Assembly: GCA_017745175.1 (NCBI GenBank)
Contig: JAGHZY010000012.1
Location: forward strand, 1-64,000
Reading direction: 5' to 3'
Source of the DNA: Sphingopyxis sp.
GTDB taxonomy: Bacteria > Pseudomonadota > Alphaproteobacteria > Sphingomonadales > Sphingomonadaceae
Length of the DNA: 64,000 nt
Position numbers and translations under genes: made by a program
Shown here: positions 1 through 8,439 of the stretch, piece by piece
Numbering within the stretch: position 1 is the stretch's first letter
Layout: each line of letters starts with the position of its first letter
The notes under the pieces: generated by a model
The model's input: only the letters and a program-made list of their open reading frames with translations
Told to the model about the DNA's origin: nothing
Databases searched by the model: none

Positions 1-1
1 C

Positions 2-178
2 ATGATCACCTTCCGAATCGAGGGGGGTATGCCGAAGGTCGATGGCGCCGGTGCGCGGTCGCTGGCAGGTTTCAGCCTGCCCGGCGTGAAGCTCGAGCTC
101 GCGCGCGGCGCGGTGGAGGTTCGCGGCGACACCGTGGTACTTCGGCTGATGCCCGCAGATGCGGGCGGCAAAGGCTGA
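2..178 (+). CDS. C-terminal part of an unidentified protein (possibly complete 58 aa)
   Basis: An open frame runs in from the window edge and ends at a TGA at 176-178. An ATG sits at position 2, but no upstream sequence is available to judge it, so this is most likely the tail of a longer gene. The 58 visible residues contain alternating hydrophobic and charged stretches (GVKLELARGAVEVRGDTVVL) that would suit a small beta-rich domain. No family is recognised. It lies 61 bases upstream of alaS on the same strand. Confidence 0.4.
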   Translation: MITFRIEGGMPKVDGAGARSLAGFSLPGVKLELARGAVEVRGDTVVLRLMPADAGGKG

Positions 179-239
179 GATACGCTTTGTTCTCACCGTT
201 TCGCTTGAGTGAAACGGAGTCCGCAACTAAGTCGCGCGT

Positions 240-2882
240 ATGACGTCGACCAACGATATCCGCCGTTCCTTCCTCGACTATTTCGAGGGCCAGGGCCACG
301 CCCGTGTTCCCAGCGCGCCGCTGGTGCCGCACAACGACCCGACCCTGATGTTCGTGAACGCGGGCATGGTGCCGTTCAAGAACGTGTTCACCGGGCTCGA
401 AGGCCGGCCCTATTCGACCGCGACCAGCTCGCAGAAGTGCGTTCGCGCCGGCGGCAAGCACAACGACCTGGACAATGTCGGCTATACCGCGCGCCACCAC
501 ACCTTCTTCGAGATGCTCGGCAACTTCTCGTTCGGCGATTATTTCAAGGAACAGGCGATCACCCATGCCTGGACGCTGCTCACCAAGGAATGGGGCATCC
601 CGGCGAACAAGCTGACCGCCACCGTCTATCATACCGACGACCAGGCCTTCGAGCTGTGGAAGAAGATCGCGGGCCTGCCCGAGGAGCGGATCATCCGCAT
701 CCCGACCAAGGACAATTTCTGGGCGATGGGCGATACCGGTCCGTGCGGGCCGTGCAGCGAAATCTTCTATGACCATGGCGACCATATCTGGGGCGGCCCC
801 CCGGGATCGCCCGAGGAAGACGGCGACCGCTTCGTCGAGATCTGGAATCTGGTGTTCATGCAATATGAGCAGTTGCCGGGCGGCGAGCGCGTCGATCTGC
901 CGCGCCCGAGCATCGACACCGGCATGGGACTGGAGCGCGTCGCGGCGGTGCTGCAGGGCGTCCATGACAATTACGACACCGACACGTTCAAGGCGCTGAT
1001 CGCGGCGTCGGTCGACCTGACCGGGGTTCCGGCCGAGGGTGCGACGCAGGCCAGCCATCGCGTGATCGCCGACCATCTGCGCGCATCGAGCTTCCTCGTC
1101 GCCGACGGCGTGCTGCCGTCGAACGAAGGCCGCGGCTATGTGCTGCGCCGGATCATGCGCCGCGCGATGCGCCATGCGCATCTGCTCGGCGCGAAGGATC
1201 CGCTGATGCACCGGCTGCTGCCGTCGCTGACCGCCGAGATGGGCGCCGCCTATCCCGAGCTGATCCGGGCACAGGCGCTGATTTCCGAGACGCTCGAGCG
1301 CGAGGAGGTCAAGTTCCGCCAGACGCTCGACAAGGGGCTGAAGCTCCTCGACGAAGCGACGGTCGGCATGGGCAAGGGCGACACGCTGCCGGGCGAGGTC
1401 GCGTTCAAGCTCTATGACACCTATGGTTTCCCTTACGATCTGACCGAGGATGCGCTGCGCGCCAACGATATCGCGGTCGATCGCGCGGGCTTCGATACGG
1501 CGATGGCGCAGCAGAAAGCGGCGGCGCGCGCGGCGTGGAAGGGCAGCGGCGAAAAGGCGTCGGACGAAATCTGGTTCGACCTCGCCGAAACCAACGGCAG
1601 CACCGAATTCACCGGTTACACCTCGACCGCGGGCGAGGCGACCGTCATTGGCCTCGTCAAGGACGGCAAGCCGGTCGAGGAAGCCAGGGCGGGCGACGAG
1701 GTCATCGTGCTCACCAACCAGACGCCCTTCTATGGCGAGAGTGGCGGCCAGATGGGCGATGCGGGCACGATCGCAACGCTCGAAGGCGCGAAGGCATCGG
1801 TCAGCGACACGGGCAAGCCGCTCGGCCGCCTGCATACGCATCAGGCCGAGCTCGAAGCGGGAACGCTGAAGGTCGGCGACACGGTGCAGCTTACCGTCGA
1901 TGCCGCTCGTCGCGACCGCATTCGCGCCAATCACAGCGCGACGCACCTGCTGCACGCCGCGTTGCGCAATCGGCTTGGCGGCCATGTGACGCAGAAGGGC
2001 AGCCTTGTCGCCGAGGATCGCTTCCGCTTCGACTTCTCGCATCCGAAGGCGCTGGCCGCCGAGGAGATTGGCCAGATCGAGGCCGACGTGAATGCCCAGA
2101 TCCGCGGCAATGAGCCGGTGTCGACGCGGCTGATGACGCCCGACGATGCGGTTGCTGCAGGCGCGCTGGCGCTGTTCGGCGAGAAATATGGCGACGAGGT
2201 GCGCGTGCTGTCGATGGGTCATGCCGACGACCACAGCTATTCCGTGGAGCTTTGCGGCGGAACGCACGTTCGCGCACTCGGCGATATCGCCCTGTTCAAG
2301 ATCGTCGGTGAAAGCGCGGTTTCCTCGGGCGTGCGGCGCATCGAGGCGCTCACCGGCGAGGCGGCGCGGCAGTGGCTGAACGGCCGCGACGAGGCGCTGA
2401 AGGCGGCGGCGGCGGCACTCAAGACGTCGCCCGACGAGGTGCCGGCGCGCGTCGCGGCGCTCGCCGAGCAGCTCAGAAAGGCCGAGCGCGAACTCGCCGA
2501 TGCGAAGAAGGCGCTCGCGATGGGCGGCGGCGGTGCGGCCTCCGGTCCGGCGGTCGAGCAGGTCGGCGACGTGGCGTTCCTCGCGCAGGTTGTCGACGGG
2601 CTCGATCCCAAGGAATTGCGCGGCACGGTCGACGGGCTCAAGAAGCAGGTCGGCAGCGGCGTCGCGATGCTCGTCGCGGTCAACGACGGCCGCGCGTCGG
2701 TCGCGGTCGGGGTGACCGACGACAAGACGGGCAGCCATAGCGCGGTCGATCTCGTCAAGGCCGCGGTCGCGGCGCTTGGTGGGCAGGGCGGCGGCGGTCG
2801 GCCCGATATGGCGCAGGGCGGCGGCCCCGACGGCGGCGCGGCCAACGACGCCGTCGCCGCGGTCAAAGCCGCGCTCGCTTGA
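240..2882 (+). CDS. alaS: Alanine--tRNA ligase
   Basis: Class II aminoacyl-tRNA synthetase that charges tRNA-Ala with alanine in the cytoplasm and edits mischarged Ser or Gly. The 880 residues match the usual full length. The N-terminal catalytic core starts with the family-typical [10 protein letters not shown], followed by [19 protein letters not shown]. The editing domain shows the zinc-binding HSATH near residue 565 and CGGTHV near 672. The C-terminal part holds an Ala-rich coiled segment and a Gly-rich C-Ala domain. The ATG at 240 is the first start that keeps the conserved N-terminus; the Shine-Dalgarno is weak. A 7-bp inverted repeat (196-202 with 211-217, GTTTC/GAAAC arms) lies in the leader. 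The stop overlaps the next gene's start. Confidence 0.98.
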   Translation: MTSTNDIRRSFLDYFEGQGHARVPSAPLVPHNDPTLMFVNAGMVPFKNVFTGLEGRPYSTATSSQKCVRAGGKHNDLDNVGYTARHHTFFEMLGNFSFGDYFKEQAITHAWTLLTKEWGIPANKLTATVYHTDDQAFELWKKIAGLPEERIIRIPTKDNFWAMGDTGPCGPCSEIFYDHGDHIWGGPPGSPEEDGDRFVEIWNLVFMQYEQLPGGERVDLPRPSIDTGMGLERVAAVLQGVHDNYDTDTFKALIAASVDLTGVPAEGATQASHRVIADHLRASSFLVADGVLPSNEGRGYVLRRIMRRAMRHAHLLGAKDPLMHRLLPSLTAEMGAAYPELIRAQALISETLEREEVKFRQTLDKGLKLLDEATVGMGKGDTLPGEVAFKLYDTYGFPYDLTEDALRANDIAVDRAGFDTAMAQQKAAARAAWKGSGEKASDEIWFDLAETNGSTEFTGYTSTAGEATVIGLVKDGKPVEEARAGDEVIVLTNQTPFYGESGGQMGDAGTIATLEGAKASVSDTGKPLGRLHTHQAELEAGTLKVGDTVQLTVDAARRDRIRANHSATHLLHAALRNRLGGHVTQKGSLVAEDRFRFDFSHPKALAAEEIGQIEADVNAQIRGNEPVSTRLMTPDDAVAAGALALFGEKYGDEVRVLSMGHADDHSYSVELCGGTHVRALGDIALFKIVGESAVSSGVRRIEALTGEAARQWLNGRDEALKAAAAALKTSPDEVPARVAALAEQLRKAERELADAKKALAMGGGGAASGPAVEQVGDVAFLAQVVDGLDPKELRGTVDGLKKQVGSGVAMLVAVNDGRASVAVGVTDDKTGSHSAVDLVKAAVAALGGQGGGGRPDMAQGGGPDGGAANDAVAAVKAALA

Positions 2883-3361
2883 AACCGACCAAAAAGACGC
2901 GGCGCACCGACCATGCCGAAAGGCTGATCACGGCGCCGCTGGTCGACGTCTTCGCGGCCTTCACGAGCGCGGCGAAGCTCGCGCAATGGTTGCCACCCGA
3001 AGGGGCGACGGGGACGTTCGACCATGTCGACCTGCGCGCCGGCGGCGGCTTCCTGATGCGCCTGACCTTCGACGACGCCGATGTCGAGACCAAGAGCGAC
3101 GACGATAGCGACCTTGTGGAAGTCTATATTCCGACGCTTGATGACGGGCGGCTGGTGGTGTGGCAGGTCGAATTCGAGTCCGACGACCCGCGTTTTTCGG
3201 GGACGATGGAGATGCACTGGTATCTGTCGCGGCAGGGCGGCGGGACGCTGGTCACGATCGACGCGCATCATGTGCCGCCGGGGATTTCGGCCAAGGATCA
3301 TGTCGAGGGGTTGAATAGCTCGCTCGCGAATTTGGCGGGGGTGGTGGAAGCGGCCAGGTAA
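2879..3361 (+). CDS. SRPBCC (START/Bet v1-like, AHSA1-type) domain protein
   Basis: A 160-residue single-domain protein. It has the AHSA1-type signature of a small helix-grip fold: [26 protein letters not shown] near residues 16-40, then a Gly-rich [12 protein letters not shown] strand and a long C-terminal helix containing [10 protein letters not shown]. These proteins bind hydrophobic ligands or act as cochaperone-like factors; no ligand can be named. The start is inferred to be TTG at 2879, inside a TTGA that also contains the alaS stop. No ATG or GTG lies early enough to keep the conserved first helix. The gene is therefore probably translated by coupling to alaS. Confidence 0.85.
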   Translation: MKPTKKTRRTDHAERLITAPLVDVFAAFTSAAKLAQWLPPEGATGTFDHVDLRAGGGFLMRLTFDDADVETKSDDDSDLVEVYIPTLDDGRLVVWQVEFESDDPRFSGTMEMHWYLSRQGGGTLVTIDAHHVPPGISAKDHVEGLNSSLANLAGVVEAAR

Positions 3362-3416
3362 CTCCGTGTTTCCGCTCGCATCGAGCCCTTCGACTGCCTT
3401 GGCAGGCGCTCAGGAT

Positions 3417-3505
3417 AAACTTCGGCCTTTGGCCGAAGTCGAGATGCCCGTCGGTACGGGCCACCCCGATGGGTGTCTCGACTTCGCTCGACACGAACGG
3501 AATGG
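3417..3505. repeat. Dispersed intergenic palindromic repeat
   Basis: Two hairpins sit between the 3' ends of two convergent genes. The first has a 9-bp perfect stem, ACTTCGGCC with GGCCGAAGT, around a 3-base loop (3419-3439). The second is at about 3472-3493 and has the GTGTC...GACAC form common in sphingomonad intergenic repeats. It may also act as a two-way transcript end. No coding potential is seen here. Confidence 0.7.
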
Positions 3506-3515
3506 GTGGGCAGCC

Positions 3516-3929
3516 CTAACCTTCGACGCCCTTCGCTTTGCCCCACGCCCTTGCGGCGGTGTAACCCAGATACCCCGTGCCGAAGAGCGCGTAGAGCGAT
3601 TCCGGAATCCCCGCGAGATAGGCGTTCATGCCGTCGGCGATGCCCTTTGCCATTTCGGGGCGCGCGGCCGCAATCAGGCCCATCGGGATCGCCCAGAGCA
3701 GCAGGGCGTACATGACGTAGAGAAAGCTCGGCCGTGCGCGGCTGGTCCAGGGATCGGCGCTGGACGCCTCGGCGACGATCGCGGTCATCCGCGTGCGGAT
3801 CGCCTCCATTTCCTGGCTGCCCTCGAGCTTGAGCAACTCGAGCTTCGCACGGTCGCGTGCTTCGGGGTCGGGGATGATCTTGTCGATCAGCTTGGCGATG
3901 GGGCCGATCAGGCCTTCGATAATGCTCAT
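3516..3929 (-). CDS. Three-TM-type holin of gene transfer agent release
   Basis: 137 residues with an amphipathic N-terminal helix (1-20), a charged middle (22-65) and two clear membrane segments at about 67-88 and 110-127. The order and the DPWTSRARPSFLYVMYALLLW stretch match the GTA_holin_3TM family (PF11351), whose members permeabilise the inner membrane so that an endolysin can reach the wall. The gene is 59 bases downstream of the GH108 endolysin on the same strand. In Rhodobacter capsulatus an endolysin and holin pair of these families releases gene transfer agent particles and lies away from the structural cluster. No phage structural gene lies in this window, which fits that arrangement. 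Confidence 0.85.
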   Translation of the reverse strand: MSIIEGLIGPIAKLIDKIIPDPEARDRAKLELLKLEGSQEMEAIRTRMTAIVAEASSADPWTSRARPSFLYVMYALLLWAIPMGLIAAARPEMAKGIADGMNAYLAGIPESLYALFGTGYLGYTAARAWGKAKGVEG

Positions 3930-3988
3930 GGCAATGCTCCTGCAGGTTCAAGGTTCAGGGAAGTTCAGCCCAATGGCGCCGTGAGGCA

Positions 3989-4558
3989 TCAGCCGTCGCC
4001 GATGCGATTGGCGAGCCAGCCGTAAAGGAAGGCCTCCTGACTCGGACGGCGTTCGGCGAGCGCGATGTAGCGTTCGCCCTGCAGCGCCTCCATCGCGCGG
4101 AGGAGGACGGTTTCGCCGGTCTTGTCGCGGGCTTTCAGGAAGCCGTCGAGGGCAGACAGCGTGCGCGGGCCGATCTCGCGGTCGACCGTGATATCGGGAT
4201 AGTCGCGCGCGGCACGGTTCAATGCGTTGAGCGCGCGCTGGAGAAAGCCGGCCGCTGTGCCGGTGCCCATGTTGACGCCGGTATCGAAGAGCTCGGCCGC
4301 GATCTTTGGCGCGCGCAGCGCGACCTTGTCGAAGCCGGGGCGCAGCCAGTAGAGGCGGCGATAGATCGACGCCGCCTCGGCGCGCGGCAGGTCGCGCATA
4401 TTGCCTTCATAGCCCTGTGCCCGCGCGACGGCTTCGGTAATTCCCCAACAGGTTGGGCCGCCGCGATCGGCGGGATGGTTTACATATCGGCCCTCGCGGT
4501 CGATGACGGCGTCGATCAACGCGTCGGCCGCGCAGCTCGATGGGTCTGGTCGTGGCAT
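3989..4558 (-). CDS. GH108 family endolysin (N-acetylmuramidase) with peptidoglycan-binding domain
   Basis: 189 residues. The N-terminal domain has the GH108 pattern: D-R-E22-G-R-Y-V-N, then PADRGGPTCWGIT at 29-41. Glu22 is the expected catalytic acid; the usual EGG is EGR here. The middle (DTGVNMGTGTAAGFLQRALN) and C-terminal part match the PG_binding_3 domain. It cleaves peptidoglycan glycan strands, and with no signal peptide visible it would need the downstream holin to cross the membrane. The ATG at 4558 is chosen because GAGGAG precedes it by 6 bases; a longer frame continues upstream but runs antisense to the next gene. Confidence 0.9.
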   Translation of the reverse strand: MPRPDPSSCAADALIDAVIDREGRYVNHPADRGGPTCWGITEAVARAQGYEGNMRDLPRAEAASIYRRLYWLRPGFDKVALRAPKIAAELFDTGVNMGTGTAAGFLQRALNALNRAARDYPDITVDREIGPRTLSALDGFLKARDKTGETVLLRAMEALQGERYIALAERRPSQEAFLYGWLANRIGDG

Positions 4559-4630
4559 GATTCGCTCCTCTTGGTTGGTTGAGAAGGTAAAACGAACCAT
4601 ATTGGAATATTGTAGGAAAGGGTTTTCGCC

Positions 4631-5608
4631 ATGCGGGCCTTGCAGGTGCGTGAATTTCTGTCCGATCATGCGGGCGCGGCGCTCGCGGATTTGCCCGTGC
4701 CTGCGCCCGGAGCCGGGGAAGTTCGTGTACGGGTGCGCGCGGCGGCGGTGAACTTCCCCGATCTGTTGATGACCGGCGGCAGCTATCAGTTGAAGCCCGA
4801 CCTGCCGTTCGTCTCTGGGCTGGAATTCTCGGGTGAAGTCGACGCGGTGGGTGAGGGCGTGGAGGGCTGGAAGGCCGGCGACGCGGTGATCGGCGGCAAC
4901 CGGTTCGGCGCGATGGCCGAATATACCGTCGTTCCGGCGGCAAATCTGCGCCGGAAGCCCGAACGACTGAACTGGGACGAGGCGGCCGCTTATCCGGTCG
5001 CTTATCTCACCGCCTGGGTCGCGCTCGTCCGTTGCGCGCGCGTCGAGCCGGGCGAGTGGGTGCTGGTCCATGGTGCCGCGGGCGGGGTCGGGCTGGCGAC
5101 GGTCGATCTGGCGGAGGCGCTGGGTACGCGCGTGATCGCGGCGGCGAGCAGCGCGGAAAAGCGCAAGGCGATCGTGGGGCTCTATGCCCCCGATGCCGTG
5201 ATTTCCGCCGGGCCGGGTTTTCGCGAGGAGGTGAAGGCGCTGACCGGCGGCAAGGGTGCCGATGTGATTTTCGATCCGGTCGGCGGCGATGTGTTCGACG
5301 AATCGACGCGTTGCATCGCATTTGGCGGGCGTCTGCTTGTCGTCGGCTTTGCTTCCGGCCGCATTCCCGAGGTGTCGGCCAATATGCCGCTGATCAAGGG
5401 CTTTTCCGTTGTCGGCGTGCGCGCGGGCGAATATGGGCGGCGCTGTCCCGGGCGCGGCGCGGAAAATGTGGCAGCGATCGACGCGTTGGCCGCCGCCGGC
5501 AAGATTCGCCCGCATGTCCACACCGCGCTCGACCTTGCCGACTGGCGCGAGGGCTTTGCGATGCTCGAACGGCGCGAGGTGGTGGGCAAGGTCGTGCTGA
5601 AACCGTGA
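4631..5608 (+). CDS. NADPH:quinone oxidoreductase-like zinc-independent MDR protein
   Basis: 325 residues of the medium-chain dehydrogenase/reductase superfamily, quinone oxidoreductase branch. The N-terminal GroES-like domain has AAAVNFPDLLMTGGSY (38-52) and GLEFSGEVDAVGEGV. The Rossmann domain has the nucleotide-binding GAAGGVG at 148-154, and NADPH is expected as cofactor. The Cys/His ligands for structural and catalytic zinc are absent, as in QORs. It probably reduces a quinone, enone or acyl-CoA-like substrate in the cytoplasm. It is divergent from the endolysin across 72 bases that must hold both promoters; AGGAAAGG precedes the ATG. Confidence 0.9.
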   Translation: MRALQVREFLSDHAGAALADLPVPAPGAGEVRVRVRAAAVNFPDLLMTGGSYQLKPDLPFVSGLEFSGEVDAVGEGVEGWKAGDAVIGGNRFGAMAEYTVVPAANLRRKPERLNWDEAAAYPVAYLTAWVALVRCARVEPGEWVLVHGAAGGVGLATVDLAEALGTRVIAAASSAEKRKAIVGLYAPDAVISAGPGFREEVKALTGGKGADVIFDPVGGDVFDESTRCIAFGGRLLVVGFASGRIPEVSANMPLIKGFSVVGVRAGEYGRRCPGRGAENVAAIDALAAAGKIRPHVHTALDLADWREGFAMLERREVVGKVVLKP

Positions 5609-5705
5609 CGAACCGAAGTCGCTGCCATGGTTTTGCGGCACGCAAGCTGCCATGTCCGCGGCGGGGCGTTCCGGCGCTTTTGCCGACATGACCAAAGGAC
5701 ATGGA

Positions 5706-6029
5706 ATGAAGAAATTGACGATGATCGCCATTTCGATCGGTATGGTGATTCCGGGCGTCGCCGCCGCCCAGCCGCCGCAGGATGGCGGCCGCATGTTCGC
5801 GATGATCGACGCCAATAGCGACGGCAGGCTGGACAAGGCCGAAATGACCAGGATGGCTGAAATGCGCGCCCGGCAGCAAGGCGATCCGGCGATGGCCTCG
5901 CCCGAAAAGGTCGATGCCTTTATCAGGTTTCTCGATGCCAATGGCGACGGCGTGATCGACAAGGCGGAGCTGGCCGCGAAGCAAAAGACACGTGCGGAAC
6001 CGCCGCCGCCGGCCGAAGTCCAGCCCTAA
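5706..6029 (+). CDS. Exported EF-hand calcium-binding protein
   Basis: 107 residues. A signal peptide is visible at 1-21 (MKKLTMIAISIGM...AAAQ). Two canonical EF-hand loops follow: DANSDGRLDKAE at 35-46 and DANGDGVIDKAE at 77-88, both with D/N/D at positions 1, 3, 5 and E at 12. A Pro-rich tail ends the protein. It likely binds calcium in the periplasm; the partner is unknown. The ATG at 5706 starts directly with the signal peptide, so the in-frame upstream start at 5652 is not used. Its TAA overlaps the stop codon of the convergent TSUP gene by 4 bases. Confidence 0.88.
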   Translation: MKKLTMIAISIGMVIPGVAAAQPPQDGGRMFAMIDANSDGRLDKAEMTRMAEMRARQQGDPAMASPEKVDAFIRFLDANGDGVIDKAELAAKQKTRAEPPPPAEVQP

Positions 6030-6799
6030 AAGAGCGTCCAGAGCGGGTTGGCGGGGTCGGCAAGCAGCCTGGCGGTCAGGGTAAAGGACATGACGACGAG
6101 CAGCGGCCGCACCCCGCGCCCGCCGAAACGGATCGCGAGCCGCGCCCCCAGCTGATTGCCCGCGACATTGGCCGCGGCCATCGACAGGCCGAGCAGCCAC
6201 AGGACATGGCCGCCGACGATCATCGCGAGCAGCCCCGCGACGTTGGTCGCGAGATTGAGGAACTTCGTGTTCCCGATCGCGCGGACCAGTCCGAGCCCTC
6301 CCGCCGCGACGAGTGTCAGCGTCAGGAACGAGCCGGCGCCCGGGCCGAAGAAGCCGTCGTAGAAACCGAGCGCCGAGACGATCAGGGTGAGCCCGAGCGG
6401 GCCGGCGCGCGCGTGACGGTCGACGCTGCTCATCGGCGGGGCCAACAGGAAATAGAAGCCCATCGCAATCAGCAGGACGGGCACGAAGGCCGCAAGGAAT
6501 CCGGAGCTGATATATTGCACCGTCGTTGCGCCAAGCACCGAGCCGGCGAAGGCGCCCGCGGCGGGCCATGCGAAGCGGCGAAGGTCGATATGCCCCTCGC
6601 GCCAGAAGGTCAGAAAGGCCGACCCGGTGCCGATCGTGCTTTGTAGCTTGTTGGTCGCAAGCGCCGAGACAGGAGGCACGCCGGCTGCCATCAGTGCCGG
6701 GATGGTAAGGAGCCCGCCGCCACCCGCCATCGCGTCGATCGTCCCGGCGAGAAAGGCGACGGCGATCAGGAAGGCGAAGATTTCGGGGGCGAATTCCAT
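6026..6799 (-). CDS. TSUP family (TauE/SafE-like) membrane exporter
   Basis: 257 residues, about eight hydrophobic segments. The first contains the family hallmark FLAGTIDAMAGGGGLLTIPALMAAGVPP, and the second half repeats the pattern with GFYDGFFGPGAGSF. TSUP proteins move sulfite, sulfoacetate or other organosulfonates across the inner membrane; the substrate here is unknown. Start chosen at 6799 (MEFAPEIF) because AGGAA lies 8 bases upstream; an in-frame ATG at 6823 is possible. A second TSUP gene follows upstream in the same direction, so the two may be co-transcribed. Confidence 0.9.
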   Translation of the reverse strand: MEFAPEIFAFLIAVAFLAGTIDAMAGGGGLLTIPALMAAGVPPVSALATNKLQSTIGTGSAFLTFWREGHIDLRRFAWPAAGAFAGSVLGATTVQYISSGFLAAFVPVLLIAMGFYFLLAPPMSSVDRHARAGPLGLTLIVSALGFYDGFFGPGAGSFLTLTLVAAGGLGLVRAIGNTKFLNLATNVAGLLAMIVGGHVLWLLGLSMAAANVAGNQLGARLAIRFGGRGVRPLLVVMSFTLTARLLADPANPLWTLF

Positions 6800-6863
6800 C
6801 GGAGCGTTCCTAGGTGCGATCACCTGGCTTGGCCAGTATCGCGGGGACGCTGCATAGCAATGC

Positions 6864-7607
6864 TTACCCGGTCGCGATCCGGACCGCTTGGAACAGGAAC
6901 GTAGCGCCGATGATCGTGACGATCCAGCGGCGGCTGGCGCGGAAATGTGCGTCGCTGATGCGGTCGAGAATATAGCCGCCGACCATGATTCCGGCCATCG
7001 AAGCGAACACGGCGATTGCGGTGACCGGCTGCGGGATGATTTCGCGAGCCGATGTGCTGAACAGGACCGTACCGTAAACGAGAATTTTCGATGCGTGGCC
7101 GATCGCCTGCATCAACGCCTTGGTTGCCACAACCTGATGCCGGTTGAGCCTGGTATGGATGAACAGGAGGTCGGTCACCGGACCCGACACGCCCGAAACG
7201 AGCGCGAGCCCGGTCGAGACGAAACCGCCGCAAAGTGCGTGCCAGCGGTTGTCGGCATCGAGCGCCAGCCACTTTTGGGGCAGCCAGACGAGAATCGGCA
7301 TCAGGCCGAGAGCGAGGAAAACCCAGAATTTGGTCGGCGTGAAAAGCACGAGCGAGAAAAAGCCGGTCGACGCCGCGGCGCCGATCCCGAACCAGAGCAG
7401 GACCCGCCATGCGACATGCGCCCGGTGCAATATGACGCGCCAGAGGTTCGAGGCGAACTGGATCACGCCATGGAGGGCGAGCGCGGTAGCAACGGGCAGG
7501 ATCCATGCGAGTATGCCCATGAAGACAAGACCGCCGGCCATACCGAAAATGCCCGAAAGGATGGACGTCAGGAATGCGGCGGCAACGATCAACAGGCCTG
7601 CCTGCAT
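6864..7607 (-). CDS. TSUP family (TauE/SafE-like) membrane exporter, second copy
   Basis: About 247 residues with eight hydrophobic segments. It shows the TSUP half-repeats LSGIFGMAGGLVFMGILAWILP near the N-terminus and GGFVSTGLALVSGVSGPVTDLLFI in the middle. It is only distantly like the neighbouring TSUP protein, so the pair is probably not a recent duplication. The start is uncertain: ATG at 7607 begins just before the first membrane segment and has GGAGG close in front, while an in-frame ATG at 7685 would add 26 polar residues. It lies 64 bases upstream of the other TSUP gene. Confidence 0.85.
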   Translation of the reverse strand: MQAGLLIVAAAFLTSILSGIFGMAGGLVFMGILAWILPVATALALHGVIQFASNLWRVILHRAHVAWRVLLWFGIGAAASTGFFSLVLFTPTKFWVFLALGLMPILVWLPQKWLALDADNRWHALCGGFVSTGLALVSGVSGPVTDLLFIHTRLNRHQVVATKALMQAIGHASKILVYGTVLFSTSAREIIPQPVTAIAVFASMAGIMVGGYILDRISDAHFRASRRWIVTIIGATFLFQAVRIATG

Positions 7608-7728
7608 ATCCTCCGCTTTCCGTTCGGGCGCTATCCCGCGCGTTGATGAGGCGGTGACGCCGTGAGCCGCTTCGGGCCCCGCCATGGCGCGCTATCCTGT
7701 CAGGATGCTGTCTGATTGTCAGTTAAAT

Positions 7729-7805
7729 TGGTCGGGACGAGAGGATTCGAACCTCCGACCCCCACACCCCCAGTGTGATGCGCTACCAGGCTGCGCTACG
7801 TCCCG
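7729..7805 (-). tRNA. tRNA-Pro (GGG)
   Basis: Full cloverleaf on the minus strand, 77 nt including an encoded 3' CCA (7729-7731). The acceptor CGGGACG pairs with CGTCCCG. The anticodon stem TCACA pairs with TGTGG, around loop CTGGGGG, giving anticodon GGG. The T-arm has GGTTCGAATCC. It sits between the TSUP gene start and yajC. Confidence 0.95.
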
Positions 7806-8055
7806 ACCGGCCCGATTGGGCAGGCGAGGCCCCTAGCGCGCCTTGACGGGGGATGCAAGCGGCGATGGCTGCTTTTCGGCCGATCGATGCGGCGGCCTTG
7901 ATATGGCGCGCCTGCTTCCCATTTCGGCGAGGCTTGCCAAGGGGGAGGGGCGCACGACCGGTTGCGCGCAACGTCCCTGCGTGATAGGCGCCGCGCCATA
8001 TTTGCGCCGGTTCCGGAGGGGAATTGGCGACGCTTATACGGAAAGTTTTTCACCC
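7806..8055. other. Intergenic region upstream of yajC
   Basis: 250 bases between tRNA-Pro and yajC. It presumably holds the promoters of both. An open frame continues into it from yajC, but nothing conserved is encoded. No clear terminator or operator is seen. Confidence 0.4.
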
Positions 8056-8385
8056 ATGTCGACGCAATTGCTTCTGACCCAGGCGGCCGGATCGGGCGGC
8101 GGGGCTGCCGGTTTCCTGATGCTGGTCCCCTATCTGCTGATCTTCGCGGTATTCTGGTTCTTCCTGATCCGTCCGCAACAGGTGCGCGCGAAGGAGCATC
8201 GCACCAAGGTTGCGGCGGTGAAGCCGCGCGACCAGGTCGTGACCGGCGGCGGGATCGTCGGCAAGGTGACGCGCGTCGACGATGATTTCGTCGATGTCGA
8301 AATCGCGCAGGGCGTGAAGATCAAGGTCGTGAAGTCGACCCTGGCCGACGTCATGCAGCCCGGTGGCAAGCCCGCCAACGACTGA
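8056..8385 (+). CDS. yajC: Sec translocon accessory subunit YajC
   Basis: 109 residues: one N-terminal membrane segment (about 18-40, ending FLIRPQQ), then a cytoplasmic domain with KEHRTKVAAVKPRDQVVTGGGIVGKV, the family signature. YajC joins SecD and SecF in the SecDF-YajC complex that uses the proton gradient to assist protein export and membrane protein insertion. The ATG at 8056 is chosen because it directly precedes the membrane segment; the longer frame upstream is not conserved. It is followed by secD and secF on the same strand. Confidence 0.97.
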   Translation: MSTQLLLTQAAGSGGGAAGFLMLVPYLLIFAVFWFFLIRPQQVRAKEHRTKVAAVKPRDQVVTGGGIVGKVTRVDDDFVDVEIAQGVKIKVVKSTLADVMQPGGKPAND

Positions 8386-8439
8386 CGCGGCGGGGCCGCG
8401 TCCGGCGCGGCACCGCTCTTGCTATCGGATCTCCAGACC

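Noticed and set aside
72..2738. 888-codon open frame antisense to alaS
   Set aside because: High GC gives long open frames on the other strand; the sequence is Arg/Ala/Leu-rich with no recognised domain, and alaS is certain.
3298..3951. 217-codon open frame overlapping the holin gene
   Set aside because: It reads the holin region in another frame and passes through the intergenic repeat; the GTA-holin frame has proper membrane segments.
4559..5962. N-terminal extension of the endolysin frame to 657 residues
   Set aside because: The added part is antisense to the quinone oxidoreductase and EF-hand genes and has no domain; a good ribosome site precedes ATG 4558.
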